Assembly (NCBI RefSeq): GCF_013408535.1
Contig: NZ_JACBZA010000001.1
Location: 434,001-498,000, forward strand
Direction of reading: 5' to 3'
DNA: 64,000 nt
DNA from: Actinopolymorpha cephalotaxi
GTDB taxonomy: Bacteria; Actinomycetota; Actinomycetes; Propionibacteriales; Actinopolymorphaceae
The notes below the pieces were generated by a model, which saw nothing but the letters and a program-made list of their open reading frames with translations, made no database searches and was not told the DNA's origin. The stretch's first letter is position 1; the number at the start of each line of letters is the position of its first letter. The translations under genes were made by a program, and so were the position numbers. Positions 32,958 to 41,194 of the stretch are shown piece by piece.

Positions 32958-33389
32958 ATGCACCAGGGTACGGACGCACACTATTCACAGCCGCCGGTCT
33001 GGCCCGCGATGCCACCGCCCCCGGTGAGGCCCGACCGTGGTTCGCCGTCGAAGCTCGCGATCGTGAGTCTCGTTCTGTCCAGCCTCGCGCTGCTCGGCGT
33101 GATCGTGCTGCTGGTGCTGTTCGTCGGGGGAGGGCCCGGAGGCGGCGGCCCGCTGACCGGCAAACTGACCACCACGACGGCCGGTGTCCGCGGGGCCGAC
33201 CTCGAGGACTCGGTGACCAACCGGATCACCGACGACGGCGGCGACGTCGAGACGATGAGGTGCCCGGACGTCGCCTCGGTCGTCCAGGGCGCGGTCGCCG
33301 TCTGCCACGGCTCGATCAGCGGCGACGACTGGGCCGTCATCGTGTACTTCGAGGACGCGCACGGCCACTACACCCTCGACCTCCTCTGA
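32958..33389 (+). CDS. DUF4333-type single-pass membrane protein
   Basis: 143 residues. A Pro-rich cytoplasmic N-terminus, one membrane helix (LAIVSLVLSSLALLGVIVLLVLFVGGG), then a small extracytoplasmic domain with VETMRCPDVASVVQGAVAVCHGSI...YTLDLL. The paired cysteines around G-AVAVC are the DUF4333 pattern. Function is unknown; such proteins are common on actinobacterial surfaces. The ATG at 32958 lacks a clear Shine-Dalgarno. Confidence 0.75.
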   Translation: MHQGTDAHYSQPPVWPAMPPPPVRPDRGSPSKLAIVSLVLSSLALLGVIVLLVLFVGGGPGGGGPLTGKLTTTTAGVRGADLEDSVTNRITDDGGDVETMRCPDVASVVQGAVAVCHGSISGDDWAVIVYFEDAHGHYTLDLL

Positions 33390-33425
33390 CGTGCAGGTTG
33401 CCGGCCTTCCGCGCAGAGCGTTCGG

Positions 33426-34274
33426 TCAGGGTTTCGCGCGTACGGGAGTCTCCAGGAACGCCTCGACCATGGGCGTCAGCCACTCGGCGCGCTCCATCAG
33501 CGCGAGGTGCCCGGTGCCCGGGAGGACGGCGAGCTGGGAGCTGGGCAGTCCGGCGACGTCACCGGCCACTCCGCCGCCGAGCAGGCGGAACATCGACAGT
33601 GCGTGCTCCGGGCGTACGACGTCGGAGTCGCCCACGACGATCAGCGCCGGCGCCCTGATGGCCGCCACCGCCTCCTCCGGCCAGCCGACGAACTCCAGGT
33701 TGAGCCGCTTCACGCGTTCGATCAGCACCGGCCAGTCCTGCGGCCTGGGCGCGGTGCGCAGGTAGTCCTCCTCGAACGCACTGCCCGCGAGGTGTTCGGG
33801 CGACAGCGCGGCCATGTCCTCGACCACGCCGGGGTGAAAGCCGTCCCGGTCGTAGGCGGGGGTGGCCAGCACCAGCTTGCGCACGAGTTCGGGATGGCGG
33901 ATGGCGAGACAGACGGCGATGCCGCTGCCCATGCCGAAGCCGAGAATGTCGGCATCGCGTACGGACAGGTGGCGCAGCGCGGCCGCGGTGTCGTCGGCCA
34001 GCTGTTCGTAGGTGAGCGGGCGTTCGATGTCGGCGGTGTGGCCGTGCGCCTGCTGTTCGACGGCGACCACCCGGTGATTGCCGGCCAGCAGCGGCAGGAT
34101 CGAGCCGAACGACGTGCCGATGGTGGTGAGCTCACCGTGCAGCAGGACCAGCGGGCGGCCCTCGCCGTGCACCTCGTAGTACATGTTCAGGCCGTTCACC
34201 GGCAGGTGGCCGCTCGTGCCGGCACCCGGCGGTGGGCCCGAACCGCGCGGTGGCGTGGTCGTGGAGTTGGTCAT
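33426..34274 (-). CDS. alpha/beta-hydrolase fold protein lacking the nucleophile serine
   Basis: 282 residues from the ATG at 34274, chosen because GGGAGG is 7 bases upstream (an ATG at 34337 is also in frame). GEGRPLVLLHGELTTIGTSF, EQQAHGHTADIERP and LPGTGHLALMERAEWL give the fold and the catalytic His. At the elbow the sequence is ADILGFGMGSGIAVCLAIRHPELVRKLVL: where relatives read G-x-S-x-G with Ser, this has Gly (GFGMG). The protein may be a binding or chaperone-like homologue, or use another residue. Neighbours do not suggest a pathway. Confidence 0.85.
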   Translation of the reverse strand: MTNSTTTPPRGSGPPPGAGTSGHLPVNGLNMYYEVHGEGRPLVLLHGELTTIGTSFGSILPLLAGNHRVVAVEQQAHGHTADIERPLTYEQLADDTAAALRHLSVRDADILGFGMGSGIAVCLAIRHPELVRKLVLATPAYDRDGFHPGVVEDMAALSPEHLAGSAFEEDYLRTAPRPQDWPVLIERVKRLNLEFVGWPEEAVAAIRAPALIVVGDSDVVRPEHALSMFRLLGGGVAGDVAGLPSSQLAVLPGTGHLALMERAEWLTPMVEAFLETPVRAKP

Positions 34275-34422
34275 GACGGCGCCTCCCGTGCCTGCGGCTC
34301 CAGGCTTGTCTTCCCGGTCCGCGAACGCTCCGACCATGGATCCCGGCAGAACCCGGAAGAAATAGTCGGTAAGCGGGAGACTCCGGTGATCCGGCGGTGG
34401 TCAGGCGGTGATCCGGCGGTGG

Positions 34423-34617
34423 TCAGACGGCGTTGACGCCGCCCCAGTGGCGCGGGTCGTCCCGGCGGTTGGGGAACGGCTCCGGCGGGTCGGTTTCGGC
34501 GGTTTCGACCCATTCTGCCGGGGAGACGCGCTCGGGCAGCTCACCGAAACGGACGTACCGGAGGAACGCGAGTTCCTCGTCGGTGAAGCGTTCTCGGGGG
34601 CCGGTGGTGTCGGTCAT
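34423..34617 (-). CDS. small acidic protein of unknown function
   Basis: 64 residues from the ATG at 34617, with GAGGAGG 7 bases upstream, which makes translation likely. The sequence (ERFTDEELAFLRYVRFGELP, later PNRRDDPRHWGGVNAV) is charged, with a short helix and a Pro-rich end; no cysteines and no membrane segment. I do not recognise the family. It stands alone between a hydrolase and the catabolic operon. Confidence 0.6.
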   Translation of the reverse strand: MTDTTGPRERFTDEELAFLRYVRFGELPERVSPAEWVETAETDPPEPFPNRRDDPRHWGGVNAV

Positions 34618-34688
34618 CTTCCGACCTCCTCTGGGACGCGTGAAAACGTGTTCGCCTCGAGCCTGTCTTTATTGTGCGCCCGCCCGCG

Positions 34689-35318
34689 TCAGAGGTCGCC
34701 GAGTTTGACGCTTTCGCCTGCTCTCGGCCGCCGGATCTCGGTGCCGGCCCGCTGGGCCTCCATGGCGAGGACGTCGTCCAGGACTCGCAGCCCCCACTCG
34801 TTGAGCAGTCCGTCGTGGATGGCGTACGCGCGCAGCGGTGCGACCTCACGCAGGTAGCCGATCATGGCGGGCGCCGTCAGCCAAGGAGCCTGGCCGGGCA
34901 ACAGCAGCGTGGGTACGTCCACCACCGTCAGCGCGTCGCCCGGATGGAACACCTCCCCGTCGACCAGGAAGCCGACGTTGTCCACCGGCGGCACGTCCGG
35001 GTGGCTGAGGTGGTGCTTGCGGCCCACCACCGTCACCTCGAACCCCGCGACGGAGAACGATTCGCCGTCGTTCACCACGTGCACCCGCTCGCCGAGCCCG
35101 GTCAGGTGCCGGGCCACGCCCGGGCAGGTGTAGACGGGCAGCGTCGACTCCGCCAACCGGTCGGCGTCAAGGTGGTCGAGGTGTTCGTGGGTGACGAGGA
35201 CGGCGTCGGCTCCGTTCAGCGCCTCTGCCTCCGGCGTCATCACCCCGGGGTCGACGACGATCGCCCGGCCGTCCTTGTCCAGGCGTACGCACGCGTGGCC
35301 GAACTTCGTGAGCTTCAT
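34689..35318 (-). CDS. MBL-fold metal-dependent hydrolase (UlaG/YycJ-like)
   Basis: 209 residues from the ATG at 35318 (or 35327). MKLTKFGHACVRLDKDGRAIVVDPG is the UlaG-like start, followed by VLVTHEHLDHLD (HxHxDH metal site, ~residue 45-50), GFLVDGEVFHPGDAL (metal Asp) and AYAIHDGLLNEWG (late His). The family splits lactones or phosphodiesters. It begins only 17-26 bases after the upstream sulfatase-fold gene and on the same strand, so it is probably the last gene of the 41.1-34.7 kb operon. Confidence 0.85.
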   Translation of the reverse strand: MKLTKFGHACVRLDKDGRAIVVDPGVMTPEAEALNGADAVLVTHEHLDHLDADRLAESTLPVYTCPGVARHLTGLGERVHVVNDGESFSVAGFEVTVVGRKHHLSHPDVPPVDNVGFLVDGEVFHPGDALTVVDVPTLLLPGQAPWLTAPAMIGYLREVAPLRAYAIHDGLLNEWGLRVLDDVLAMEAQRAGTEIRRPRAGESVKLGDL

Positions 35319-35344
35319 GCGGCCCATCGTGGCAGAGCCCGGCG

Positions 35345-36718
35345 TCAGCGGCCGGCGGAGGCGCGGGCGAGCACCCGTGACAGGAAACGGTCGAACGGCA
35401 GGCCGAGTCCCTGTGTGAGCAGGGGATCCGGGCCGTCGTGGTACGCCAGCAGCCGGGACCGCTCCCGCTCCAGCAGGCCCCGCAGGCGTTCGGTCAGCGC
35501 CGGGCACTCGGCGGACAGATCGCGGGACTCGTCCGGGTCGGCGTACAGGTCGAACACCAGCGGGTCCGGACGGCGCGGTCGGCCGTAGAAGTCCGGCAAC
35601 GCCGTGCCGTCGGCGAGCGCGGTGACCGGCTGGATCAGCTTGTGGTGAGGCGTTCGTACCGAGATCGAGGCCTGCCGGGTGGACTCCACCGTCAGTACGT
35701 GCTCCCGGCCGGGCGCGGTGGGATCGGCGAGTACGGGGAGCAGGCTGGTGCCGGTCAGCGGGTACGCCGGCAACGGGATGTCGCCCAGGTCGCACAGCGT
35801 CGGCAGCAGGTCCTCGTGGGAGACGAGGGCGCCGCGCCTGCCCGGTGCGAGGTCGGGCACCCGCATCATCAGGGCCGTGCGGGTCACCGCGTCGTACAGC
35901 CCGTGGTGGTCGAAGTGGAAGTCGCCCTCGCCGAAGCACTCGCCGTGGTCGGACAGGACGACGAACACCGTGTCGTCCCACAGGCCGAGGCCGGTGAGCC
36001 CGTCGACGAGCCGGGTCACCTGCGCGTCGACCTGGCTGATCTCGCCGTCGTACTGCGCGACGACGTAGGCGTAGTCGTCGGGGTGGGCCAGCCGCATGTC
36101 GGCGAGGAACGCGTCGTAGTAGTCCGGCGACAGCGCGCGGACGTCGGCCAGGTCGAACGGTCCGGACCCCGGCTCGTAGTGGAGGGTGTCGTACGGCGGC
36201 CGCGGACCGTAGGGCGTGTGTGGGTCCCAGTAGTGCACGAACAGCAGCAGCGGGTCGTCCCCGGGAGCGCCGGCGGCGTCGGCGGCCAGGGACAGCGCCG
36301 CGTCGGTGATGCGCGCGCTCTGGTCGCCGAACGGCGTGTAGACGAAGCCGGAGTACTGCTCGAACCCGCGGGCGAACCAGCTGCCCCGGCCGGACCCCTG
36401 CACGACGAGGTTGTCACACGCCGCGGTGTGGTAGCCCGCCTCCTGCGCGAGTTGCGGCAGGCCGGCGATCCGCCCACCCATCCGGTGCCGCGCCGGGTGG
36501 GTGACGACCTGGTGCACCAGTGGGTGCAGCCCGGTGAGCAACGTGGTGAACGCGGGCGTGGTGGGAATGCCCGCCGCGCAGAACGCGTCGAAGACGACGC
36601 TCTGCGCGGCGAGCCCGTCCAGACCCGGAGACGTCGGGTGCTGGTAGCCGTAGCACCCCAGATGGTCCGGACGCAGCGTGTCGATCCCCACCACGACGAT
36701 GTGCGGACGCCTTCGCAC
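35345..36718 (-). CDS. sulfatase-fold hydrolase with Thr at the nucleophile position
   Basis: 457 residues from GTG 36718. The alkaline-phosphatase superfamily core is clear: HIVVVGIDTLRPDHLGCYGY (first metal Asp), FVHYWDPHTPYGP and VFVVLSDHGECFGEGDFHFDHHGLYD (metal Asp-His). Where sulfatases have C/S-x-P-x-R for formylglycine, this reads IPTTPAFTTLLTG: Thr-Thr-Pro-Ala-Phe. A Thr nucleophile is used by phosphodiesterases and phosphotransferases of this fold, so sulfate-ester hydrolysis is doubtful. There is no signal peptide. The gene follows a paralogue after a 118-base gap containing a tandem repeat. Confidence 0.88.
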   Translation of the reverse strand: MRRRPHIVVVGIDTLRPDHLGCYGYQHPTSPGLDGLAAQSVVFDAFCAAGIPTTPAFTTLLTGLHPLVHQVVTHPARHRMGGRIAGLPQLAQEAGYHTAACDNLVVQGSGRGSWFARGFEQYSGFVYTPFGDQSARITDAALSLAADAAGAPGDDPLLLFVHYWDPHTPYGPRPPYDTLHYEPGSGPFDLADVRALSPDYYDAFLADMRLAHPDDYAYVVAQYDGEISQVDAQVTRLVDGLTGLGLWDDTVFVVLSDHGECFGEGDFHFDHHGLYDAVTRTALMMRVPDLAPGRRGALVSHEDLLPTLCDLGDIPLPAYPLTGTSLLPVLADPTAPGREHVLTVESTRQASISVRTPHHKLIQPVTALADGTALPDFYGRPRRPDPLVFDLYADPDESRDLSAECPALTERLRGLLERERSRLLAYHDGPDPLLTQGLGLPFDRFLSRVLARASAGR

Positions 36719-36740
36719 GTTGGGTTCTGCTCCGTTCGGT

Positions 36741-36828
36741 GGTTCGACGGTTCGACGGTTCGGCGGTTCGACGGTTCGACGGTTCGACGGTTCGACGGTT
36801 CGGCGGTTCGGCGGTTCGGCGGTTCGGT
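36741..36828. repeat. eleven tandem copies of an 8-bp unit
   Basis: The unit GGTTCGRC (R = A or G; last copy ends in T) is repeated eleven times without interruption at 36741-36828. Copies 1, 2, 4-7 have A and copies 3 and 8-10 have G. It fills most of the gap between the two sulfatase-fold genes, just upstream of the start at 36718. Slippage would change the spacing in steps of eight bases. Confidence 0.97.
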
Positions 36829-36836
36829 TCAGGGCT

Positions 36837-38252
36837 TCAGCGGCCGGCGTTGAGCTCGCTCGGGTCAGGGATGCCGGCCGCGCCCCCGCCGACGCGTTCG
36901 CGGAGCGGTGTCGCGCCCGCGCCGACCACCTCCTCCGGCTTCGGCGTGCCGATGTTCGACGCGCAGGCGCCCTGCTCGGCCACCGGGTCCCGGGTCTTCC
37001 CGGTCTCGGCCAGCCGCCGGGACAGCCACGCGTCCAACCGGTCCGAAAGCTCCTTCACCACAACGGGTTCGCGTTCGGCGATGTTGTTCTGCTCGCCCGG
37101 GTCGGCGTGCAGGTCGTACAACTCGACCATCGGCCGTCCGTGCGGGTCCGGCTCGATCGCCCGGATGAACTTCCACCGGTCGGTACGCAAGCCCCGCTTG
37201 ACTTCCCAGGTCGCCTCGGACAGGTAGACCGTGTCGTAGTTGCCGTCGCGTACGCCGGACAGGACGGGGAAAAGGCTGAGCCCCTCCATGTGCTCCCGTT
37301 GGGGGATGCCCGCGGCGTCGAGCAGCGTCTGCGCGACGTCGAGGTTCTGCACCAGGCCGGGTATGCGCTTGCCCGCGGGCAGCGTTCCCGGCCAGGAGAA
37401 GATCAGCGGGATGTGCACGTTGCCCTCGTACAGCCCGTGGTGGTCGAAGTAGCCGAGCTGTTCGTTCAGCACCTCGCCGTGGTCGGCGGTGATCACCACG
37501 ATCGTGTCCTCGCGGACGCGTTCGAGTGCGGCGAAGACCCGGGCGAGGTGCTCGTCCATGTAGCGGATCTCGCCGTCGTACAGGTCGATCACGTGCTGGG
37601 CGTCGGTGACGCCGGGCATCCAGTCGTGGAAGTACCACTTGAACGGTTCCCAGCTCCACGCCTCGTCCATGCTGCGGTTGTCCGGGTCGTAGGGGTCCCG
37701 GCCGCTGTCGGTGTAGAGGTCCTCATAGCCGGGCGGCGGGAGGTAGGGCGTGTGCGGGTCCCAGTAGTGCAGGAAGCAGAAGAACGGCCGCTCGTCGGCG
37801 ACGAGATCGTCCAGCACCGGCAGCGCGAGGTTCGTCACCGTCTCGGCCTTGCGCAGCACCGTCGGGTCCGAACGGTCCCACTGGTACTGCTCGTAGCGTT
37901 CGTAGCCGCGGGTGAAGTGCCGCCCCATGTTGTCCACCGCCGCGGTGGCGTACCCGTTGTCCCGAAGGATCTCCGGCAGCAGGCGTACGCCGTCGGCGAC
38001 CGGCACACCGCCGCCGATGTTGACGATGTCGTGGGTGATCGCCTCCTTGCCGGAGAACAACGTGGTGAAGCTCGGGTGGGTCGGGATGTTCGGCGCGATG
38101 CAATGTTCGAACACCACACCCTGGTTGGCGAACGCGTCGATGTTCGGGCTGGTGTCGCGGCCGTAGCCGTAGCAGCCGAGGTGGTCCGCGCGCTGGGTGT
38201 CCAGCGCGATCACGACGATGTTCGGCGGTTTGCGCCCGGCGGTCTCCGTCAT
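36837..38252 (-). CDS. sulfatase-fold hydrolase with Thr at the nucleophile position (paralogue)
   Basis: 471 residues from the ATG at 38252 (GAGGAGG upstream), overlapping the dehydrogenase stop as ATGA. NIVVIALDTQRADHLGCYGYGRD, FCFLHYWDPHTPYLPPPGYED and VVITADHGEVLNEQLGYFDHHGLYEG are the fold and metal motifs. The nucleophile region is APNIPTHPSFTTLFSG: Thr replaces the formylglycine Cys and Phe the following Arg, as in its neighbour. It is cytoplasmic. The C-terminal ~45 residues are a Gly/Ala-rich tail. The pair probably acts on related esters of the compound handled by this operon. Confidence 0.9.
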   Translation of the reverse strand: MTETAGRKPPNIVVIALDTQRADHLGCYGYGRDTSPNIDAFANQGVVFEHCIAPNIPTHPSFTTLFSGKEAITHDIVNIGGGVPVADGVRLLPEILRDNGYATAAVDNMGRHFTRGYERYEQYQWDRSDPTVLRKAETVTNLALPVLDDLVADERPFFCFLHYWDPHTPYLPPPGYEDLYTDSGRDPYDPDNRSMDEAWSWEPFKWYFHDWMPGVTDAQHVIDLYDGEIRYMDEHLARVFAALERVREDTIVVITADHGEVLNEQLGYFDHHGLYEGNVHIPLIFSWPGTLPAGKRIPGLVQNLDVAQTLLDAAGIPQREHMEGLSLFPVLSGVRDGNYDTVYLSEATWEVKRGLRTDRWKFIRAIEPDPHGRPMVELYDLHADPGEQNNIAEREPVVVKELSDRLDAWLSRRLAETGKTRDPVAEQGACASNIGTPKPEEVVGAGATPLRERVGGGAAGIPDPSELNAGR

Positions 38253-39235
38253 CCGGCCACCTCCTCGATGGTGCCGTTCTCGAACGAACGGATCGCCGCC
38301 TCGATGACCTCCTGCGCGGCCAGGCCGTCCTCGCCGGAGGCGTCCAGCGGACCGCCCGCGGAGACCTGCGAGACGAACGCGTTGATCCGGTTGCGGAACG
38401 TCTCGTTGAAGGTGCCCATCCCGCCCATGATGGAGTTCTCCACCACCAGCTTCTCCGGCGACGTACGCGGGAAGAACTCCAGCTTCTGGTAGACGTTCTC
38501 GATCACCAGCCGACCGGCGCTGCCGCCGACCTCGCACCGCTCGATCGGGTGCAGGCCGCTGGCGTCGTAGCTGCCGGTCAGGTGACCGACCGCGCCGCTG
38601 GCGAACTGCACGTTGACCGACGCGTTGGACCAGATCTGGCGGCCCGGACCCTTGTGGCAGAAGGCCTGCACCTTGGTGATCGGCCCGCCGAAGTACCGCA
38701 TCACGTCGATCGAGTGCGGGTGCAGCGCCCGCAGGTGGAACCACGGCGAGCTCTCGTTCGGGTTGTTGATCCACAGCGCCATGTTGAGGAACAGCACCTC
38801 GCCGAGCGTGCCGTCCTTCTGCAGCTTCTTGGCGCGTTCGGCCGCCGGGGTGAACCGGTGGTTGAGGTTGACGCCCATCAGGACGCCGCGCTCCCTGGCC
38901 GCCCGGACCATCTCCCGGGCGTGCTCGATGTTGTTGGAGATCGGCTTCTCCACCAGCACGTGCACGCCGGCCTCGATCGCCTGCATCGTCGGCTCGTAGT
39001 GGTGGCCGCCGTTCTCCGGTCCGGCGGTGGCGATGCTCACCGCGTCCGGGCGTTCGGCGGCGAGCATCTCACCGAGGTCGTGATAGGCCAGTACGCCGTA
39101 CGTCTTGGCCACCGGGTCGACCCGGCCGGCGTCGATGTCGCACAGGGCGACGAGCTCGGCGTCGGGGTTCTCCGAGTAGTAGCGGGAGTGCGTCTTGCCG
39201 ATGTTGCCCAGGCCGACGACTGCCACACGCAACAT
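38249..39235 (-). CDS. Gfo/Idh/MocA family dehydrogenase
   Basis: 328 residues from the ATG at 39235 with AAAGGAG upstream. LRVAVVGLGNIGKTHSRYYSENPD is the NAD(P) Rossmann start; VHVLVEKPISNNIEHAREMV holds the EKP motif with the catalytic Lys, and FHLRALHPHSIDVMRYFGGP the substrate-side His. Family members oxidise or reduce sugars and inositols. It is coupled to the downstream sulfatase-fold gene (ATGA) and 44 bases after the TIM-barrel gene, which supports a shared role in sugar or cyclitol breakdown. Confidence 0.92.
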   Translation of the reverse strand: MLRVAVVGLGNIGKTHSRYYSENPDAELVALCDIDAGRVDPVAKTYGVLAYHDLGEMLAAERPDAVSIATAGPENGGHHYEPTMQAIEAGVHVLVEKPISNNIEHAREMVRAARERGVLMGVNLNHRFTPAAERAKKLQKDGTLGEVLFLNMALWINNPNESSPWFHLRALHPHSIDVMRYFGGPITKVQAFCHKGPGRQIWSNASVNVQFASGAVGHLTGSYDASGLHPIERCEVGGSAGRLVIENVYQKLEFFPRTSPEKLVVENSIMGGMGTFNETFRNRINAFVSQVSAGGPLDASGEDGLAAQEVIEAAIRSFENGTIEEVAG

Positions 39236-39279
39236 GGGTCTCCTTTCGAGGGGTACGAGCAGAGCCGGGTTCGGCCGGG

Positions 39280-40071
39280 TCAGCCGAGTTCCTGCAGGCA
39301 GCGGTTGAGGTAGCCGCGGGTCTCGGCCGCGATCGAGGTGGCCTGCGGCAGGGTGTACGACGCGGCGCCGATCACCTCGAGGTTGAGCGGTCCGGCGTAC
39401 CCCACGTCCTTCAGCGCACGCAGCGCCGCCGGGATGTCGACGGTTCCGCGGCCGGGCACCTGGGTGGGCGGCGGGCCGACCTGGCGTTCGCGGGACGCGC
39501 AGTCGCGGAAGTGGCTGGTGATGATCCGCGGACCCCACTGGCGGGCCACGTCGTCGGGGTCCTCGTCGGCACGGTAGAGGTGGCTCGGGTCGAAGTTCAG
39601 CCCGAGAGCCGGGTGATCCACCTCCGCGGTCAGCCGCAACGCGGTCGCCGCGTCGAAGATGGCCTGCCCGACGTGCGGCTTCACCGCGAGCCGGCAGCCG
39701 TGGTCGCGGGCGACGTCGGCCAGCCGGACGACGTTCGCGATCGCCTCCTTGGTGGACTCCTCGTTCCCGGACTTCCCGCCCGATCCGACGTTGACGATGT
39801 CGATGCCGATCGCGGCCGCGAGCTCACAGACCCGGGCCAGGCGTTCGGGGTCGGTGGTGGCGGCCTCGACGGCGGTCGCGGTGAGCCCGGCCGCCTCGAC
39901 CCGCTTGCCGACCTCCTCCGCGCCGCGGGTGCCCTGGTCGACGGAGAGGTGCTCGCACATGCCCTTGATCGCGGCGAGCTCGACGTACTCGTAACCGGCG
40001 AAGGCGATCTGGTCGAGCGCCTCCTGCACGTCGAATCCGGCGAACAGCACCGTGTTGCATCCGAGCTTCAC
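39280..40071 (-). CDS. sugar phosphate isomerase/epimerase (xylose isomerase-like TIM barrel)
   Basis: 263 residues from the ATG at 40071. The AP_endonuc_2 barrel is seen in LDQIAFAGYEYVELAAIKGMCEHL, IVNVGSGGKSGNEESTKEAI, LGLNFDPSHLYRADEDP (metal site NFDxSH), IITSHFRDC and PLNLEVIG. It resembles IolE/IolH- and 2-keto-myo-inositol dehydratase-type enzymes, but the reaction is not certain. It is the second gene of the operon, between the PhyH dioxygenase and the dehydrogenase. Confidence 0.88.
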   Translation of the reverse strand: MKLGCNTVLFAGFDVQEALDQIAFAGYEYVELAAIKGMCEHLSVDQGTRGAEEVGKRVEAAGLTATAVEAATTDPERLARVCELAAAIGIDIVNVGSGGKSGNEESTKEAIANVVRLADVARDHGCRLAVKPHVGQAIFDAATALRLTAEVDHPALGLNFDPSHLYRADEDPDDVARQWGPRIITSHFRDCASRERQVGPPPTQVPGRGTVDIPAALRALKDVGYAGPLNLEVIGAASYTLPQATSIAAETRGYLNRCLQELG

Positions 40072-40129
40072 AGGTCACCTTCTTCTCTTCGGTTTCGTGG
40101 TGGCTGTCGTTCGTGCTTGGTACGTACGT

Positions 40130-41086
40130 TCAGCAGATCCGGTCCTTCTGCCAGCGGATCGACTCGTCCCACTCGCTGCGCCGCAGGTCCAGGTCCCGCC
40201 AGTACCACCGCACGTCGTCGCGCGGCGTCTGTGGCTCGGGCCAGTCGGCGTACACCTCGTCCCAGCCGAGCACGTCGCAGTGCACCCTCAGCGATCCCTC
40301 GTGCAGCGGTTCCGCGGCCGGCTGGTAGCGGAAGTCGCAGGACAGCCGCACCCGGTCGCCGGCCGCGTGCGGCAGCGCCCGGTGGACGGTGTGGCTGGAG
40401 AAGGTGAGTACGTCGCCGGCCGCGAAGTCGCCCTGCGACCACGGCAGGTCGAGGTCGCACAGGTACGCCTCCAGCCCGCCGGCGCCCTCGGCCTCGCGGT
40501 AGGACATCAGGCCTTCGCGGTGCGAACCGGAAAGCACGGACAGGCCGCCGAGCTCGCGCGGGCAGTCGCCGAGCGGGAACCACGCCGTCCACACCCGCGG
40601 CGTTCCCTGGATGTGGATGAAGTCCTGGTGCGGTGGCGTCGGCCGGGTGCCGCCACCCGGGATCACGACCCGGGCGATGTTGCGCGGATGGGGGAGTACG
40701 TCCGCACCGAACAGGTCCCGGTAGACCGCGAGCAGCCGGGGATGGTGGGCGAGCTCGTGGAACTCGCGTACCCGCTGGATGTCGGCGTAGGCGTCCCTCG
40801 TGATGCCCACCCCGCAGAACGCCGTCTCCTCGCGGGGCACCCGGTCGAACGCCGCGACGTCGGCGATGCCGTCCGAGACCGGCGTTCCGTCGACCAGCCA
40901 GCCGTACCGGCGGACAATCTCCAGGAACCGCAGGCGAAGGTCGAGCACGTCGTCGACCGGCAGCAGTCCGCGGAAGAACAGATAGCCGTGCTCGTCCGCG
41001 CGGGCCCGCAGCGCGGCGGGGTCGCCGAGGAGTGCGGAGGAGTCGAGGAAGTCCGCGGTGCGTGCTGCCGTGGGCGGTGTCGTCAT
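40130..41086 (-). CDS. phytanoyl-CoA dioxygenase (PhyH) family Fe(II)/2-oxoglutarate oxygenase
   Basis: 318 residues from the ATG at 41086 with GGGAG upstream. The iron site is PTPPHQDFIHIQG (HxD) and the distal His is in LTFSSHTVHRALPH; the 2-oxoglutarate Arg is expected in DRVRLSCDFRYQP. HGYLFFRGLLPVDDVLDLR is the usual start. PhyH proteins hydroxylate many small molecules. It heads the minus-strand operon and is divergent from the AraC-type regulator at 41195, the common arrangement for such regulator/oxygenase pairs. Confidence 0.9.
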   Translation of the reverse strand: MTTPPTAARTADFLDSSALLGDPAALRARADEHGYLFFRGLLPVDDVLDLRLRFLEIVRRYGWLVDGTPVSDGIADVAAFDRVPREETAFCGVGITRDAYADIQRVREFHELAHHPRLLAVYRDLFGADVLPHPRNIARVVIPGGGTRPTPPHQDFIHIQGTPRVWTAWFPLGDCPRELGGLSVLSGSHREGLMSYREAEGAGGLEAYLCDLDLPWSQGDFAAGDVLTFSSHTVHRALPHAAGDRVRLSCDFRYQPAAEPLHEGSLRVHCDVLGWDEVYADWPEPQTPRDDVRWYWRDLDLRRSEWDESIRWQKDRIC

Positions 41087-41088
41087 GG

Positions 41089-41182
41089 TCGCTCCCGAGT
41101 GGGCGTTCGCTCCCGATCGGCCGATGAGTCCAGCCCACCACGCACCAGGGCCCCGCGACATGGTCTGAGCAGTCGAAGACTG
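41089..41182. promoter_or_regulatory. divergent control region: direct repeat and dyad
   Basis: TCGCTCCCGA occurs at 41089-41098 and again at 41107-41116, 18 bases apart on the same face, as expected for half-sites of an AraC protein; the first overlaps the PhyH ribosome-binding site. CAGTC-gaa-GACTG at 41170-41182 is a short dyad just before the AraC gene. The region serves both genes. Confidence 0.4.
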
Positions 41183-41194
41183 GAGGATCCACGC

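Noticed and set aside
36741-36828. CRISPR-like array
   Set aside because: Units are contiguous 8-mers without spacers, and no cas genes are present.
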